NCBI RefSeq assembly: GCF_024679245.1 | Contig: NC_090174.1 | Location: 41,936,688-42,000,687, forward strand | Source of the DNA: Pseudorasbora parva | Lineage: Eukaryota > Chordata > Actinopteri > Cypriniformes > Gobionidae | Reading direction: 5' to 3' | DNA: 64,000 nt | Shown: positions 45,213-55,467 of the stretch, piece after piece | How the letters are laid out: every line of letters begins with the position of its first letter | Position numbering within the stretch: the stretch's first letter is position 1 | Notes under the pieces: generated by a model | The model's input: only the letters and a program-made list of their open reading frames with translations | Databases searched by the model: none | What the model was told of the DNA's origin: nothing | Program-made: the position numbers and the translations under genes

Positions 45213-46445
45213 GTTTTTGTCAGGGTTTCCGTTGTCCGGTAATTACCGGACATTGGCCGGGAAAAAAATTAAATGTCCGACAAAATGAAATCTTTTCGGT
45301 CAAATTGTCAGATTAAAACTGCCTCTTATCGATACCGTAAGCCTGCGACGTGATGCCCTCGCTGTCATGACAGCGCTCCGTGCTGGAGGATTGCAATTCT
45401 CCACAGCCTGCGAAGCAGAGTAGGCCTATGTGAGCGGAGCGGAGTGAGGAGTGGAGCGGCGAGATTTTGAATGGAGTGAGGAGCGATTTTTTTAAAAGTC
45501 GGAGCGTTGTGGTTTTTACTCGCTCCGAGAGCACTCCACTACCGCTCCATCACGAAAACAATTTATGACAACGGGCCGGCACAGCACTACATTTTTCGCC
45601 AGAACTAGAGCGTAGATTGGCTCAAACAAATAAAGCCCAACACTACCCGAGCCCATGCACCCGAGAGACCGGCCCTGCCCGTGTAAGTATCGAGAACGAG
45701 CCTGTAATGACTAATTAGCGGAGCGGAGCCGGTGTGATCAGCTCAATAATCCGCAGGCGCGCACTCATGAACCCGCCGGTAAAATGATGTTCGTTCAAAT
45801 CCAGCTCAGACATGACATAAATCTGTACCTTACTATACTTGTTGTAGTCATTAAACAATGTTTTTTTCTTCATATTTATGTTTAAATATTATAATATTAT
45901 TTTGAGATTTCATCTGATTATGATAGGCTATAAGTGCAAAGATGCAAGTGGGTCAGAAATGATTTTGGTGGTTATATTTAGATTAATATTAAGTTTTGTT
46001 TTGTAAAAAGCCTTTCTTTCGTTTTGTACAAATTGTCTCTTAATTTTAATAAAGGTTTCTTCGGGTAATTGCATGTATTTAATAAATACGAAATAAATAA
46101 GTAGACTAGGTCGCGGAAGCCATCGCTTTCATTGCTCATGAACTGAAGCGCGTCTCAAATAAACTGAAACTCAGCAGGCTTGCCTCACAGACATGAGGAA
46201 TATGTAGCCTAACATGTGTAGAAACGAAAAGATTTAAATAAGCATAGTGCAGTGTTCAGAACTCACGGTAAACAACCAGCGTTATACAGATGATCACGGC
46301 GATGGGCGTGAGCGGGATGTTAAAGTTTAAGGGATTTTTTTTTTTTTTACCTTCTACTGAATATGATCGGGTGCAAGCACATTTTAAACAGGTAGCCAGG
46401 GCCGGCTCTAGCTCTTTGGTTGCCCTAGGCGAGATGGAGTTTTGC

Positions 46446-46500
46446 GCCCCCCCCCCCACCCCTCCCCTCCCCTCCCCTCCCCACACCTCCCCTCCCCACT
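46446..46500. repeat. C-rich low-complexity tract, G-quadruplex candidate
   Basis: Repeated CCCCTCCCCTCCCC on the plus strand gives multiple GGGG runs separated by one or two bases on the minus strand, the classic quadruplex pattern. It lies just inside the left end of the nested hAT-like element. Confidence 0.85.
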
Positions 46501-46682
46501 CACTTTTATCGTCTCTAATTCAGCACATGTCTGTTTTCCTAGGCCTACCCCTAACCGAGAAGCACTTATTCAAACACGTTCAACGCTTTATTTCCACTTT
46601 TCAAACATTTTCTCACTTTTTATTAAAAATATATGCCTTTCCCATTTGATATGTGATGGGAAAAGGAAATAGAGCGAGTGTG

Positions 46683-46760
46683 GCAAAAGGCAGGATCGAA
46701 CCACTGATCGATCTGCATCAAATCTTGATGCCATGCGTCTTACCACTACACTACAGCCAC
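46683..46760 (-). pseudogene. tRNA-like sequence inside a hAT-like element
   Basis: The minus strand reads GCTGTAGTGTAGTGGTAAGA (A-box-like) and, about 45 bases on, GTGGTTCGATCCTGCC (B box GGTTCGATCC). The spacing and order fit an RNA polymerase III internal promoter, and the start and end could pair only weakly. The anticodon arm is not canonical. It may be an old tRNA pseudogene or a tRNA-derived SINE head caught in the transposon. Confidence 0.6.
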
Positions 46761-48474
46761 TGAAAAAGAATTAGGTGAACACAGCATATTTGTGTTTAAT
46801 GTAAATAATATGGCATCTTTCATTAGGCTGCTCCAGTAAAAAAAAAAAAAAAAAAACGAGAGGCCGTATTTATTTCCTTCCGACGCCCACGTAGAGAGCG
46901 TTTGTACTTTTCATAAATAACATGCATACGTTATCCATATTCATAACGCACTGGACTTTTGATATTTAAATGACATCCATGTAGGTTATTGTAGATTATT
47001 GTCAGTGAAGTTATGTTTGCAATACGTATAGTAATTATGTAGAAAACTAGCAAGTGATAGCTTAGTGACAATATTAATAATATTTATAAAATAAATATTA
47101 GTTGATAAGATTGATACTAAGTAATTTTATTTTGTTTGACAACTTATTGGCTGAGATAAGAAGACTAACCTCTATACTGGGCTTTCTTTCAATTTTCTTC
47201 CTTTCTTTTTTTCTCTTTTTCCCGTCCCTGTGCATCCGCGGGGTTTAGACGCCTCATTTTTGATGAACGCGCAAGATGAGCACTTGCCTGACCTAACGCC
47301 TGAACTAATAATCAATAATCACCATCAATTCAATCTAATAATCAGGTTGATAAGTAATAAAACGTGTGGCTGAGGGGGCGCCCTATGATGATCATGTTTA
47401 ATGAACATTATGTTGTATTTCGCTTGTTCCAATTCTAATGGGTAGTAATGGGCGGCACTAGAGCGCGCTCGCGCCCCTAACACAATTGTCGCCCTAGGCA
47501 ACCGCCTAGCTCGCCTATAGCAAACGCCGGCCCTGCAGGTAGCACTTATTCACACACGTAATTTTGTGAATAAGTAATTTTGTCGTTTTCTCTAATGATT
47601 TCAAAAACATATTGTAGTGCTTACCTGCAGTTATCAGTATACTGTTATATTCCATTTCACACGGTGGCCAATTTAAATGTTACCAACTAAATGAGACATA
47701 CTGAGTTTATAATTAAATTTATTAATTGCGTTTAATTATTGCATCTAAACACAATAGTGTTGTGCCAAGATTTTTCACGTGAATAAAGGCAAATATTGCA
47801 CACTTTGCTTAATCACTGGTCTAGTCTGTTAAACTTGTCAGAAGTTCTCGTTTTTAATATGCCCTCGTAGCCTATTTTTTCTCTCATCAAAACCGAATAC
47901 CATCAGTGGTTGTACATCAAGAGCAGGAACAGTTTTTGTGCTTTTTGTTTCGCGATCTGACCGGAACAAACAGAAAGTCTCTGCAACGGCGTTAAGCGTT
48001 AGATTAAAGCGCTCGTCTTTGTGAAGACTACATGAGCCGCGAGAGAAATCTGCTCCACTGATAACAGCGGCAACGAGCGCCAGATCGCCTCTTATTTAAC
48101 AAACGAATGAAATGATACTCTTCAAGTTAACCAGAGATGTTTTGTTTGAATTAGTTAGGTTAATCCGTGAAGCAAGATGTTTTAAAAAAGTGGTAGGGAC
48201 ATGTCCAACCTGTCCCACCCGCAAATTACGCCTATGAGTTAAAAAAATTGGTTGATTGACGCCAATCGGACGTTCATGTTTTTTTTCCGTCTATTTGAAA
48301 GTTAGGCTAATAAACATGTTGCATATACGGCCTGATTATGTCATTTTTTTAAAGTTACATAAACTGCTTTCAGGAGTTTTTGACCGGCATATCATCAAAA
48401 TGTCCGGAAAACGAAACCTCTGCCGGTCACTTTGACCGGCACCATTTTTTTCTAGCGGAAACTCTGGTTTTTGT

Positions 48475-51010
48475 ATCAATCGGTCAACTACTAAGGTGGT
48501 CCACTTAAAACAAACCACCTGAATCCGCAGGCAGAGCCCAGAACACCCCCAAAACATATGCTATTTGACCGCAGGACAGGGAAGACATCCATTATGATGA
48601 TGAAAAGGCTGGACATCTGACAGCTATGTAGATAGAGTCAAGCTGCACTTTAAAAAAATAGACTCAGTTATAAAATATCTGTATAAAATAGTTATAAAAT
48701 AAATGTTGTCTACTGAGGAGAAAGGTTGAAGGTTTTATATTAGTGATGTACTGTAGAGCTGGCTGAGAGTCTAGTCTTAATGTTCACTAAAATCTCAATT
48801 TTGGATGTGCTCCTAATTTTTGCATCGCTAATGACCCGCATGTGTGTGTAAACAGAGGAACTGGGGTCAGTACCAAAATTATGGAGTAATTAATTCAAAT
48901 GCGCTTAGAGCAGACTGTTGAAAGAAGGGGGAAGCTCCAAACAAACAGAATGACTGCCAATTCAGAGAACTGGAAGCACAAGACTCATAAAGACAAGAAT
49001 GCAGTAGATTTTAAACAGGCCTTATTTACACATATATCAATGGGAACAAAAAGTCCACTTTAGGGATCAATTAAAGAAAAGCAGTCAAAAAATTCAAGAG
49101 CAATCCAAAATGCCCTGGAACCTATCACCAGTTCCAGTAATCCATTTAGTACACTAAGCTATTGATTTTAGTTGGTAATACTTTATTTTTTGATACGCCA
49201 CTTTAGACATTCTACTAAGTTTAAATAACTACATGTCAACTACCAGTCATTAGAGTATTAGTAGACTGTCTACATAATATCTGCTTTTCTACTATCACTT
49301 TATTTAAATGGCCCCCCAACAGACATTGTACTGGCTATGTAACTTTTCAAGTACATGGCAACTTAATCTACCATAACCATAACATAATAGTATACTTTAA
49401 TGAGAGTAACTTGACTTCTTATACTCTAATAAGAGTAACTTGACATGTAGTTGCAAAATAATGAGTTAGTGAACATGTAGTTATAAAGTTACTTCTAGTT
49501 TGTAGTATGTCTTAAGCGGAACAGTTTAGTCTCCTTTTTTATTATCATCATCACCTAGTGTGAAAATTGTAATATGTCACTTTCATTGATAGACATCAAA
49601 AGGGAAAGAAAAAACCCCACAATGCACTCTACATAGAGAGTACATTTGTGTATTGTTAATTGAGTTTGTGATTGTATGGTGAGACCGAGACCAATTTTCA
49701 GCTAAGGCTGAACAATAATAGCCTGGTCAATTCATTCAATTCATTACTTTATATTTATATAGCCTAGTACTTTAGATTCAGCTATAGGCCTATAATGTTG
49801 TTCACGCAAGTGCAAAAACATTGAAAAATAGGTTATAGCCTAAAAATCCCAATTTTTACAATAGGAAAAAACAGCCGACTCATCTTTTCTTTCATTTTAA
49901 AATCTTTTTTTACAAGAAATCCTGCAGGTCATAAAAAATGTTTCTCCACCTCCTTGAAAGCATGAGTGCTATCCATTATGTCTCCATATTTACCTAAATG
50001 TGGGGTATTCCTGGCTTTATTAGAGGCAAAAGCCATGTGTTGACTTTGAAACAGAGTAGACTTAACATGGTATGCATTTTTGGTGATTGAAATAACTCGA
50101 TTTTTGTGTCAATACATGTTTAATGCAAACAATGCGTTGTCACTCTAATTCAGTGCGCCCAGCACTGCAAAAAAATAGACTGCGGCAAAGATCCCCAAAC
50201 TGCTGTATACGGACCGCATCTGCGTGCAGTGTGAAAGATCTAACCGGCTAACACGCATACAGAAAAAAATATGCAGCACATACCACCGCAAATGGATTGT
50301 GTGAAAAAGGCGTAGCCTAATGTTTAAATTGTATTGTAGTTGTTATATTATGTAAAATGTAACTTTTTACTCTCTTTTAGGATGACATCTGTCTAGGGAC
50401 TAGAGGTGAAAAATAGCCTTTTGGCTTACTCTGGCATATTGACAGAAATGTTTATTAATATGCACTGTCCCTGTAAATAAATAAATCAAATAAACGGAGC
50501 GAGCTGGAAAATCCAACTTTTCCCGAACACCGTGGGGAGGAGGGCCACAACATCATTGCCACAAAACTCAGTAAACATTCTGACTTCAACTTCTGGATAT
50601 TCAGCAGCGTTGCCACAACTAACCGAATAGTTTGGCTCGCACCTTTCTCCACCACCATTACTGAACTATAGCTCAAACTAGCGCTCAACGTCATCGTTGT
50701 CAGCCACTCCCTCTGTTCGCTGACTTCAACTGGAATTTTAGATTATTATATTCAAATAAAAAGCATGGATCATATCAGTATCTCTGTCCTTGTGTGACAT
50801 TTCCTCACACGGTTTCATTTTGTGCTTAATTTTCTCACAATTTCCACACACTGCTCTGCACCTAAATTTGAGCGTCAGTGAGACAAGTTGTGGAAGCGAC
50901 TATTACTTTAACACAATTACTTCACTTTTACAATTTTATACAATTATTTACAATTTCCAATATAGTGAATTTAATAAAACAACTACAAAGAGTACACAGC
51001 ACATTGGCAC
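48475..51010. other. Non-coding sequence, inferred 3' flank of zmat4
   Basis: The part 49172..49510 starts GTTGGTAATACTTTATTTTTTG and resembles a dispersed repeat. The part 50490..50700 (TTTTCCCGAACACCGTGGGG) may be repeat-derived. TTTATT near 50450, read on the minus strand, gives AATAAA and could be a poly(A) signal about 560 bp after the zmat4 stop. None is proven. Confidence 0.4.
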
Positions 51011-51111
51011 TCACTTGTTTTGGTGCTTGGAGCCCTGCAGGTGTGCATGATACTGCGCCACTGAATTCAATGTGACACTGCAGACATCACATGTGTAGCA
51101 GCGTTTTAGAC
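51011..51111 (-). CDS. zmat4: Last coding exon of a ZMAT4-like zinc finger protein
   Basis: The minus strand encodes GLKRC then [10 protein letters not shown] and [12 protein letters not shown] before a TGA stop at 51013..51011. The cysteines and histidines are spaced C-x2-C-x12-H-x5-H, the U1/matrin-type finger of dsRNA/nucleic-acid-binding proteins such as ZMAT, ZNF346 and ZNF385. From memory, human ZMAT4 ends with a very similar finger (CSVSLNS, EQYHAHLKGSKHQ), so I assign this to zmat4. A pyrimidine-rich tract ending TCTCTGTAG sits directly upstream in the transcript (acceptor AG at 51113..51112), so the exon begins in mid-codon. Earlier fingers were not found at higher coordinates, so the upstream exons should lie beyond 64000. 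GTGAGT overlaps the stop codon and could act as a donor, in which case the true C-terminus lies at lower coordinates. This is the only credible host exon here. ZNF385-type or ZNF346 paralogues are less likely alternatives. Confidence 0.82.
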
Positions 51112-53443
51112 CTACAGAGAAAACAGACACAAGCAAATAATGTCTTAAGTACAACAATTCTAATGCACATAACCTAACATGGCAACCAAGAAAAACTAAG
51201 CAGCTGTGAAATCTTATCACAGATGTATTTCAATGACATTATCTTTATTTAGAGGACAAAATATAATATTCTTTAAAAAAAAACAAAAAAAACATTACAA
51301 GCACAATTTTTATACATGGCCTCTCCACCACGCTAAGCTAAAAGCAGAGTGGTCAATAAACCCTTATCATGTCATTCCCCAGAACAGAAGGAGTGGGGAA
51401 TGAGATAACACTGGTCTCTATCGCTCTCAGTCAGCCGCGGCTCACACGGGTCACTGCTCTGCTGTGTTTCGCAGTTCTGCCTGATCAACTCTCCTGATTA
51501 CCGTACCCTGAGGGAATGTGTGTGGAGAGAATCAATTAAAGAGACATAAATATAGAAATGCCAAGCCTTTATTTATTTATTTGAGTTTTTAAGAACTAGG
51601 AAATTACAATGGAAGGTCTCTCCATGAAATGAGATGCCTAGGAATGGCGGACCTTTTGAAGCTCCTGTGTTCTCTTTGTGTGTGTGTGTGTGTGTGTGTG
51701 TGTCAAGTGACATTATAAATATTTGACAATACCGTGTGGCTTGTAGTGCAGTTTGGGATACTGATGTTGTCGCACTTGTAAGGGCGAGAGAGGGGAAGCC
51801 AGGAAGTGTGTCACTCTTAAGCAGCTATGAAGTAAAATTAAAAGAGTGAAAGTTGGCTGAAAGGAGTACTCTTCATATTCATTTTCAGTGTTGGGAAAGC
51901 CACTTTGAAACTTTACATTTCTTCTTCATCAGAGAACGCTGCTCATAACTGCTTGTCTGGATCTTTAATCCTATGTAAGAATTCATCATAATAGCATATT
52001 ATTAGTGTGTAGTGTGTGATCCAGTGTGTATCTGTATTTGCACTCGATAAATAATTACATTTCCAACGTGTTATTGCCTTGGTGAGTAATGTAGCCAATC
52101 ACAGACATGTTTGTAGATATCTACAACCGAATTGGCCAATCACAGGTGTTGAACTTGGAATCCACTCAGCGCTCGAGTGTTTGTCCAGGTGCTGAGTTCA
52201 GTTAACAAGCGCGTCTCTGTAAGTGCAGACATTGTGAAAATAAGAGATATTGTATTCCAGCTTCACAGCGGAACTTTGAGAGATTGCATTTATTGAATGA
52301 GTGACAGCTTTTAGTGATTATTAAGGGAGCACACTTTCCAATGCTGTCTGGGCAATACAATTATTATTTATTTTTTATTAATAGGTTTATAATATATTCA
52401 GAATTTGAATAAAACTTTTGTTTTCCATTCGTGACAAGTGGCCACATACACGCTTTAATACACTGACCCATCCGTATATACATGCGGGATTCACTCGAAA
52501 AATATGATGACTGACAGTTATATAATAATCATGTCGAAATCAGGCTCATAAAAATGTCAGGGAAAGATGATTCCTGGCTGCATGTCATTATCTGTGGATC
52601 ACTGAATCTGTGGTAAGTTGTAAGGAACACTATATTGAGCCCACACTTTTAGTTTAAACTGATAATTGTTTGGTCAACTCATGTTTTCCTCTATTAACTC
52701 CAGTCACACAGCAGCTGTTCTGCCACTCAGCCCCGGCTGAGGGGGCGTGTTCCGGCGGGAAAGTGACATCAACGCATTCCCTCTATTGTGGATTTATCAT
52801 AATGTTGTTAACATGTATCCTTCTCCTCTTACACACTTTGGTCAGTTCAAAAATATTTTATGCTATTGTATATTATTTATTTGAAAGAATCAAAAGTGCG
52901 GTTTTGTCTACCCTTGTGTTGTGCGAGGTTGATAAGGGATTTAGAGAGTAATTCATGTAGTAATCTAATGACAATGTTGAAGATGTAATAAGTAGCTAGT
53001 AATAAATTACTTTGAGTAATAATACATCAACACTAAATAATACATGGCAAAAAAATACATACAAAAACAGTGTTCTGTCACATCAAAGTAGTAGTCACAC
53101 TACTAAAAATGTAAAAAAATAAAGTAGCATCATTCCTTTTAGGTAGTTACTTTCCTGAAATCTACCCATTTTTGTGTTGACTTTGGACAGCAAAAAGCTT
53201 GTCACTTACATGACACAGAAGCACTTTGGCTCTCCTTCAGTGCGGTTTCCTGCCCACAACCCCCCACCCCCACCCCTTATGGATTAAGCATCCCGTGTAA
53301 TTGCTGTCATGTTGCACTAATGATATTGCAGCTGAAAAATGGTCTTTGCAATCTCCTCGACCAAATTGAGTTAAGCCCATAAACAACATTTGGAGGAGAA
53401 GGGTATGCAGAAATTAATGTCTTGGCTGTTGATTCATCATCAT
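51112..53443 (-). other. Inferred zmat4 intron, repeat-poor part
   Basis: This lies upstream (in transcript sense) of the zinc finger exon and starts with its polypyrimidine tract. It holds a short (TG)n run at 51677..51703 and two CCAAT-type motifs near 52095 and 52136. No coding exon, RNA gene or transposon with clear ends was recognised. Its intron status follows from the exon call. Confidence 0.5.
51677..51703. repeat. Short (TG)n microsatellite
   Basis: About 13 TG units within the inferred intron. Confidence 0.9.
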
Positions 53444-53707
53444 GGGGCGGCAGTGGCTCAGTGGTTCATGTAGCTTGTCTACAAACCGAAAGGTTGGTGG
53501 TTCGATCCCCGGTTCCACTTGACCAAGTGTCGAGGTGTCCTTGAGCAAGACACCTAACCCCAGCTGCTCCCGGCGAGCTGGATGGCGCCTTACATGGCTG
53601 ACATCGCCGTCGGTGTATGAATGGGTGAATGTGAGGCAAAAATGTAAAGCGCTTTGGATGGCCATAGGGTCTGTTAAAAGCGCTATATGAATGCAGTCCA
53701 TTTACCA
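53444..53707 (+). mobile_element. V-SINE (DANA/HE1-type), near full length
   Basis: The head GGGGCGGCAGTGGCTCAGTGG holds a tRNA-like A box (TGGCTCAGTGG), and GGTGGTTCGATCCCCGG holds a B box, so it is tRNA-derived. The middle GTGTCCTTGAGCAAGACACC, CCCCAGCTGCTCCCGG is the conserved V-SINE core. The 3' end AAAGCGCTTTGG, AAAAGCGCTATATGAATGCAG, TCCATTTACCAT is LINE-related. CATCAT-like sequence on both sides may be a target duplication. Transcribed by polymerase III when active, it depends on a partner LINE for copying. Confidence 0.88.
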
Positions 53708-54625
53708 TCATGCTTAATTTTAACCATTCTCATACATATAGAGTGTCCTGCCTCCGTTGATATGCACTTGCTGTGTATTACAGCAAGTTGGCAAAAAAAA
53801 AAAAAAAAAAAAGTGACACTGACAGACTGGGAACAAAGACTTCCTTCTCTGTCTCTGTTATACCCAAGAGCCTGATTATTTCTGCCACTGGGCAGCCAGC
53901 AGGAGTTTTTAAAAGTTGCTAATCATATCAGCAACAGTGAAACTGAACAGCACAGCAAAAAACAATATTTTCCCTTCACAACTTTTAATGCACCTGGATA
54001 CACAGTCATAAACAAAATATTTTTTTACTTCAGCAGTTTAACATTTGTACAATGTACCTATGTCTCAGACGGATGGCCACATAAAGAATCGGCAGATTTT
54101 TTTTTATTGCATTTTTTGGGGAGCGGGGGGATTTCTGCAGAATTTCAGCTGAGTTTTGTGAGTACTGATTCAATCTGGGCCTGCTGATGACCATGATCGC
54201 CTCTATGTTTACAGTCAGTTTATTTTATTGGTGGGATAAAAACAACCCCTCCTTATTCCCCACACACTCTTGGGTCCTGAAATTGAGAGGATGTGGCGGA
54301 ACCGTATAGCTCGTGGTGACTCACAGCTGGCCTTTTGACAGGCCGCCTCTCAAATGCTTTTTGAAAAGGTGAAATAATTGAGCACCGCCCGGGCATCCAT
54401 CAATGTTAGCCATCCGTTCTGCTTGTCGTGCTGCCAACGGAACACATAAGCAATAAAGAGTCAACCAGTGCATAACTCCTGTGAAGTCTCTCTCATCTTT
54501 GTCGCCATTGTCTCAGATTTATTACTGTTAGCCAGCACATCTTCCGAATGGGACTAGAGGAACCACAAGTGGAATAAATTACCAGAGATTGAATGTTGCC
54601 TGTTTTCTCTACTCATTTCACAGTT

Positions 54626-54630
<5 letters not shown>
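53708..54630. other. Intronic sequence with a candidate conserved block
   Basis: An A run lies at about 53794..53812. The part 54230..54530 is balanced and free of repeats (CAGCTGGCCTTTTGACAGG, GGTGAAATAATTGAGCACC) and might be a conserved non-coding element; this is inference only. Confidence 0.3.

Positions 54631-54674
<44 letters not shown>
54631..54674. repeat. (TA)n microsatellite
   Basis: About 22 TA units next to a Tc1 fragment, whose TA target may derive from it. Confidence 0.95.
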
Positions 54675-54680
<6 letters not shown>

Positions 54681-54681
<1 letters not shown>

Positions 54682-55395
54682 ATACACACCTAAAGGATTA
54701 TTAGGAACACCATACTAATACTGTGTTTGACCCCCTCTCACCTTCAGAACTGCCTTAATTCTACATGGCATTGATTCAACAAGGTGCCGAAAGCATTCTT
54801 TAGAAATGTTGGCCCATATTCATAGGATAGCATCTGGCAGTTGATTGAGATTTGTGGGATGCACATCAAGGGCACGAAACGCCTGTTCCACCACATCCCA
54901 AAGATGCTCTATTGGGTTGAGATCTGGTGACTGTGGGGGCCATTTTAGTACAGTGAACTCATTGTCATGTTCAAGAAACCAATTTGAATTGATTCGAGCT
55001 TTGTGACATGGTGCATTATCCTGCTGGAAGTAGCCATCAGAGGATGGGTACATGGTGGTCATGAAGGGATGGACATGGTCAGAAACAATGCTCAGGGGAA
55101 CTGTGGCATTTAAACGATGCCCAATTGGCACTAAGGGGCCTAAAGTGTGGCAAGAAAACATCCCCCATTACCATTACACCTCCACCAGCAGCCTGCATAG
55201 TGGTAGCAAGGCATGATGGATCCATGTTCTCATTCTGTTTACGCCAAATTCTGACTCTACCATCTGAATATCTCAACAGAAATCGACCAGGCAACATTTT
55301 TCCAGTCTTCAACTGTACAATTTTGGTGAGCTTGTGCAAATTGTAGCCTCTTTTTCCTATTTGTAGTAAAGATGAGTGGTACCTGTTGTTGTAGT

Positions 55396-55398
<3 letters not shown>
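54681..55398 (-). pseudogene. 3' two-thirds of Tc1-like family 2 transposon
   Basis: It starts at the terminus CACACCTAAAGGATTATTAG. On the minus strand it encodes TMYPSSDGYFQQDNAPCH (second Asp), SNWFLEHDNEFTVLKWPP and PDLNPIEHLW (Glu), then VEQAFRALDVHP. There are 36 residues between that Asp and Glu, so the family looks DD36E, unlike the DD34E copies at 13736 and 29875. Further upstream frames give IWRKQNENMDP and QIGKRGYNLHK, with breaks. The DNA-binding half is missing; the fragment stops at a (TG)n run. Confidence 0.85.

Positions 55399-55437
<39 letters not shown>
55398..55437. repeat. (TG)n microsatellite
   Basis: About 19 TG units followed by TA and ATAC repeats, at the broken edge of the Tc1 fragment. 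Confidence 0.93.
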
Positions 55438-55445
<8 letters not shown>

Positions 55446-55467
55446 CATACATAAGCATACATACATA

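Larger units (their letters stand above)
46397..47535. mobile_element. hAT-like element nested in a hAT-like element, perfect 8-bp duplication
   Basis: The ends CAGGGCCGGCTCTAG and CAAACGCCGGCCCTG are inverted, with GCCCTAGGC words inside both. CAGGTAGC borders it at 46389..46396 and 47536..47543. It carries a C-rich tract, a tRNA-like segment and an A run. No transposase frame. Insertion postdates the 45221..48466 element. Confidence 0.88.
45221..48466. mobile_element. Large hAT-like element with perfect 8-bp duplication and a nested insertion
   Basis: The ends CAGGGTTTCCGTTGTCCGG and CTAGCGGAAACTCTG are inverted over CAGGGTTTCCG. They are bordered by GTTTTTGT at 45213..45220 and 48467..48474. 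Subterminal GACCGG/CCGGTC words occur at both ends. The 3246-bp unit contains another hAT-like element at 46397..47535; without it the host element is 2.1 kb. A GAGCGGAGCGGAGTGAGG-rich part lies near 45440. No hAT dimerisation domain or DDE frame was recognised, so both are non-autonomous. Confidence 0.87.

Noticed and set aside
45420..45545. GAGCGGAGCGGAGTGAGG-rich stretch considered as a CpG-island promoter
   Set aside because: It is a simple tandem low-complexity part of the 45221..48466 element with no adjoining gene.
46256..46486. Minus-strand frame with a hydrophobic stretch (PLTPIAVIICITLVVY) before a GTGAGT-like site
   Set aside because: It looks like a membrane exon, but there is no acceptor or family match and most of the frame is the C-rich tract of a hAT-like element.
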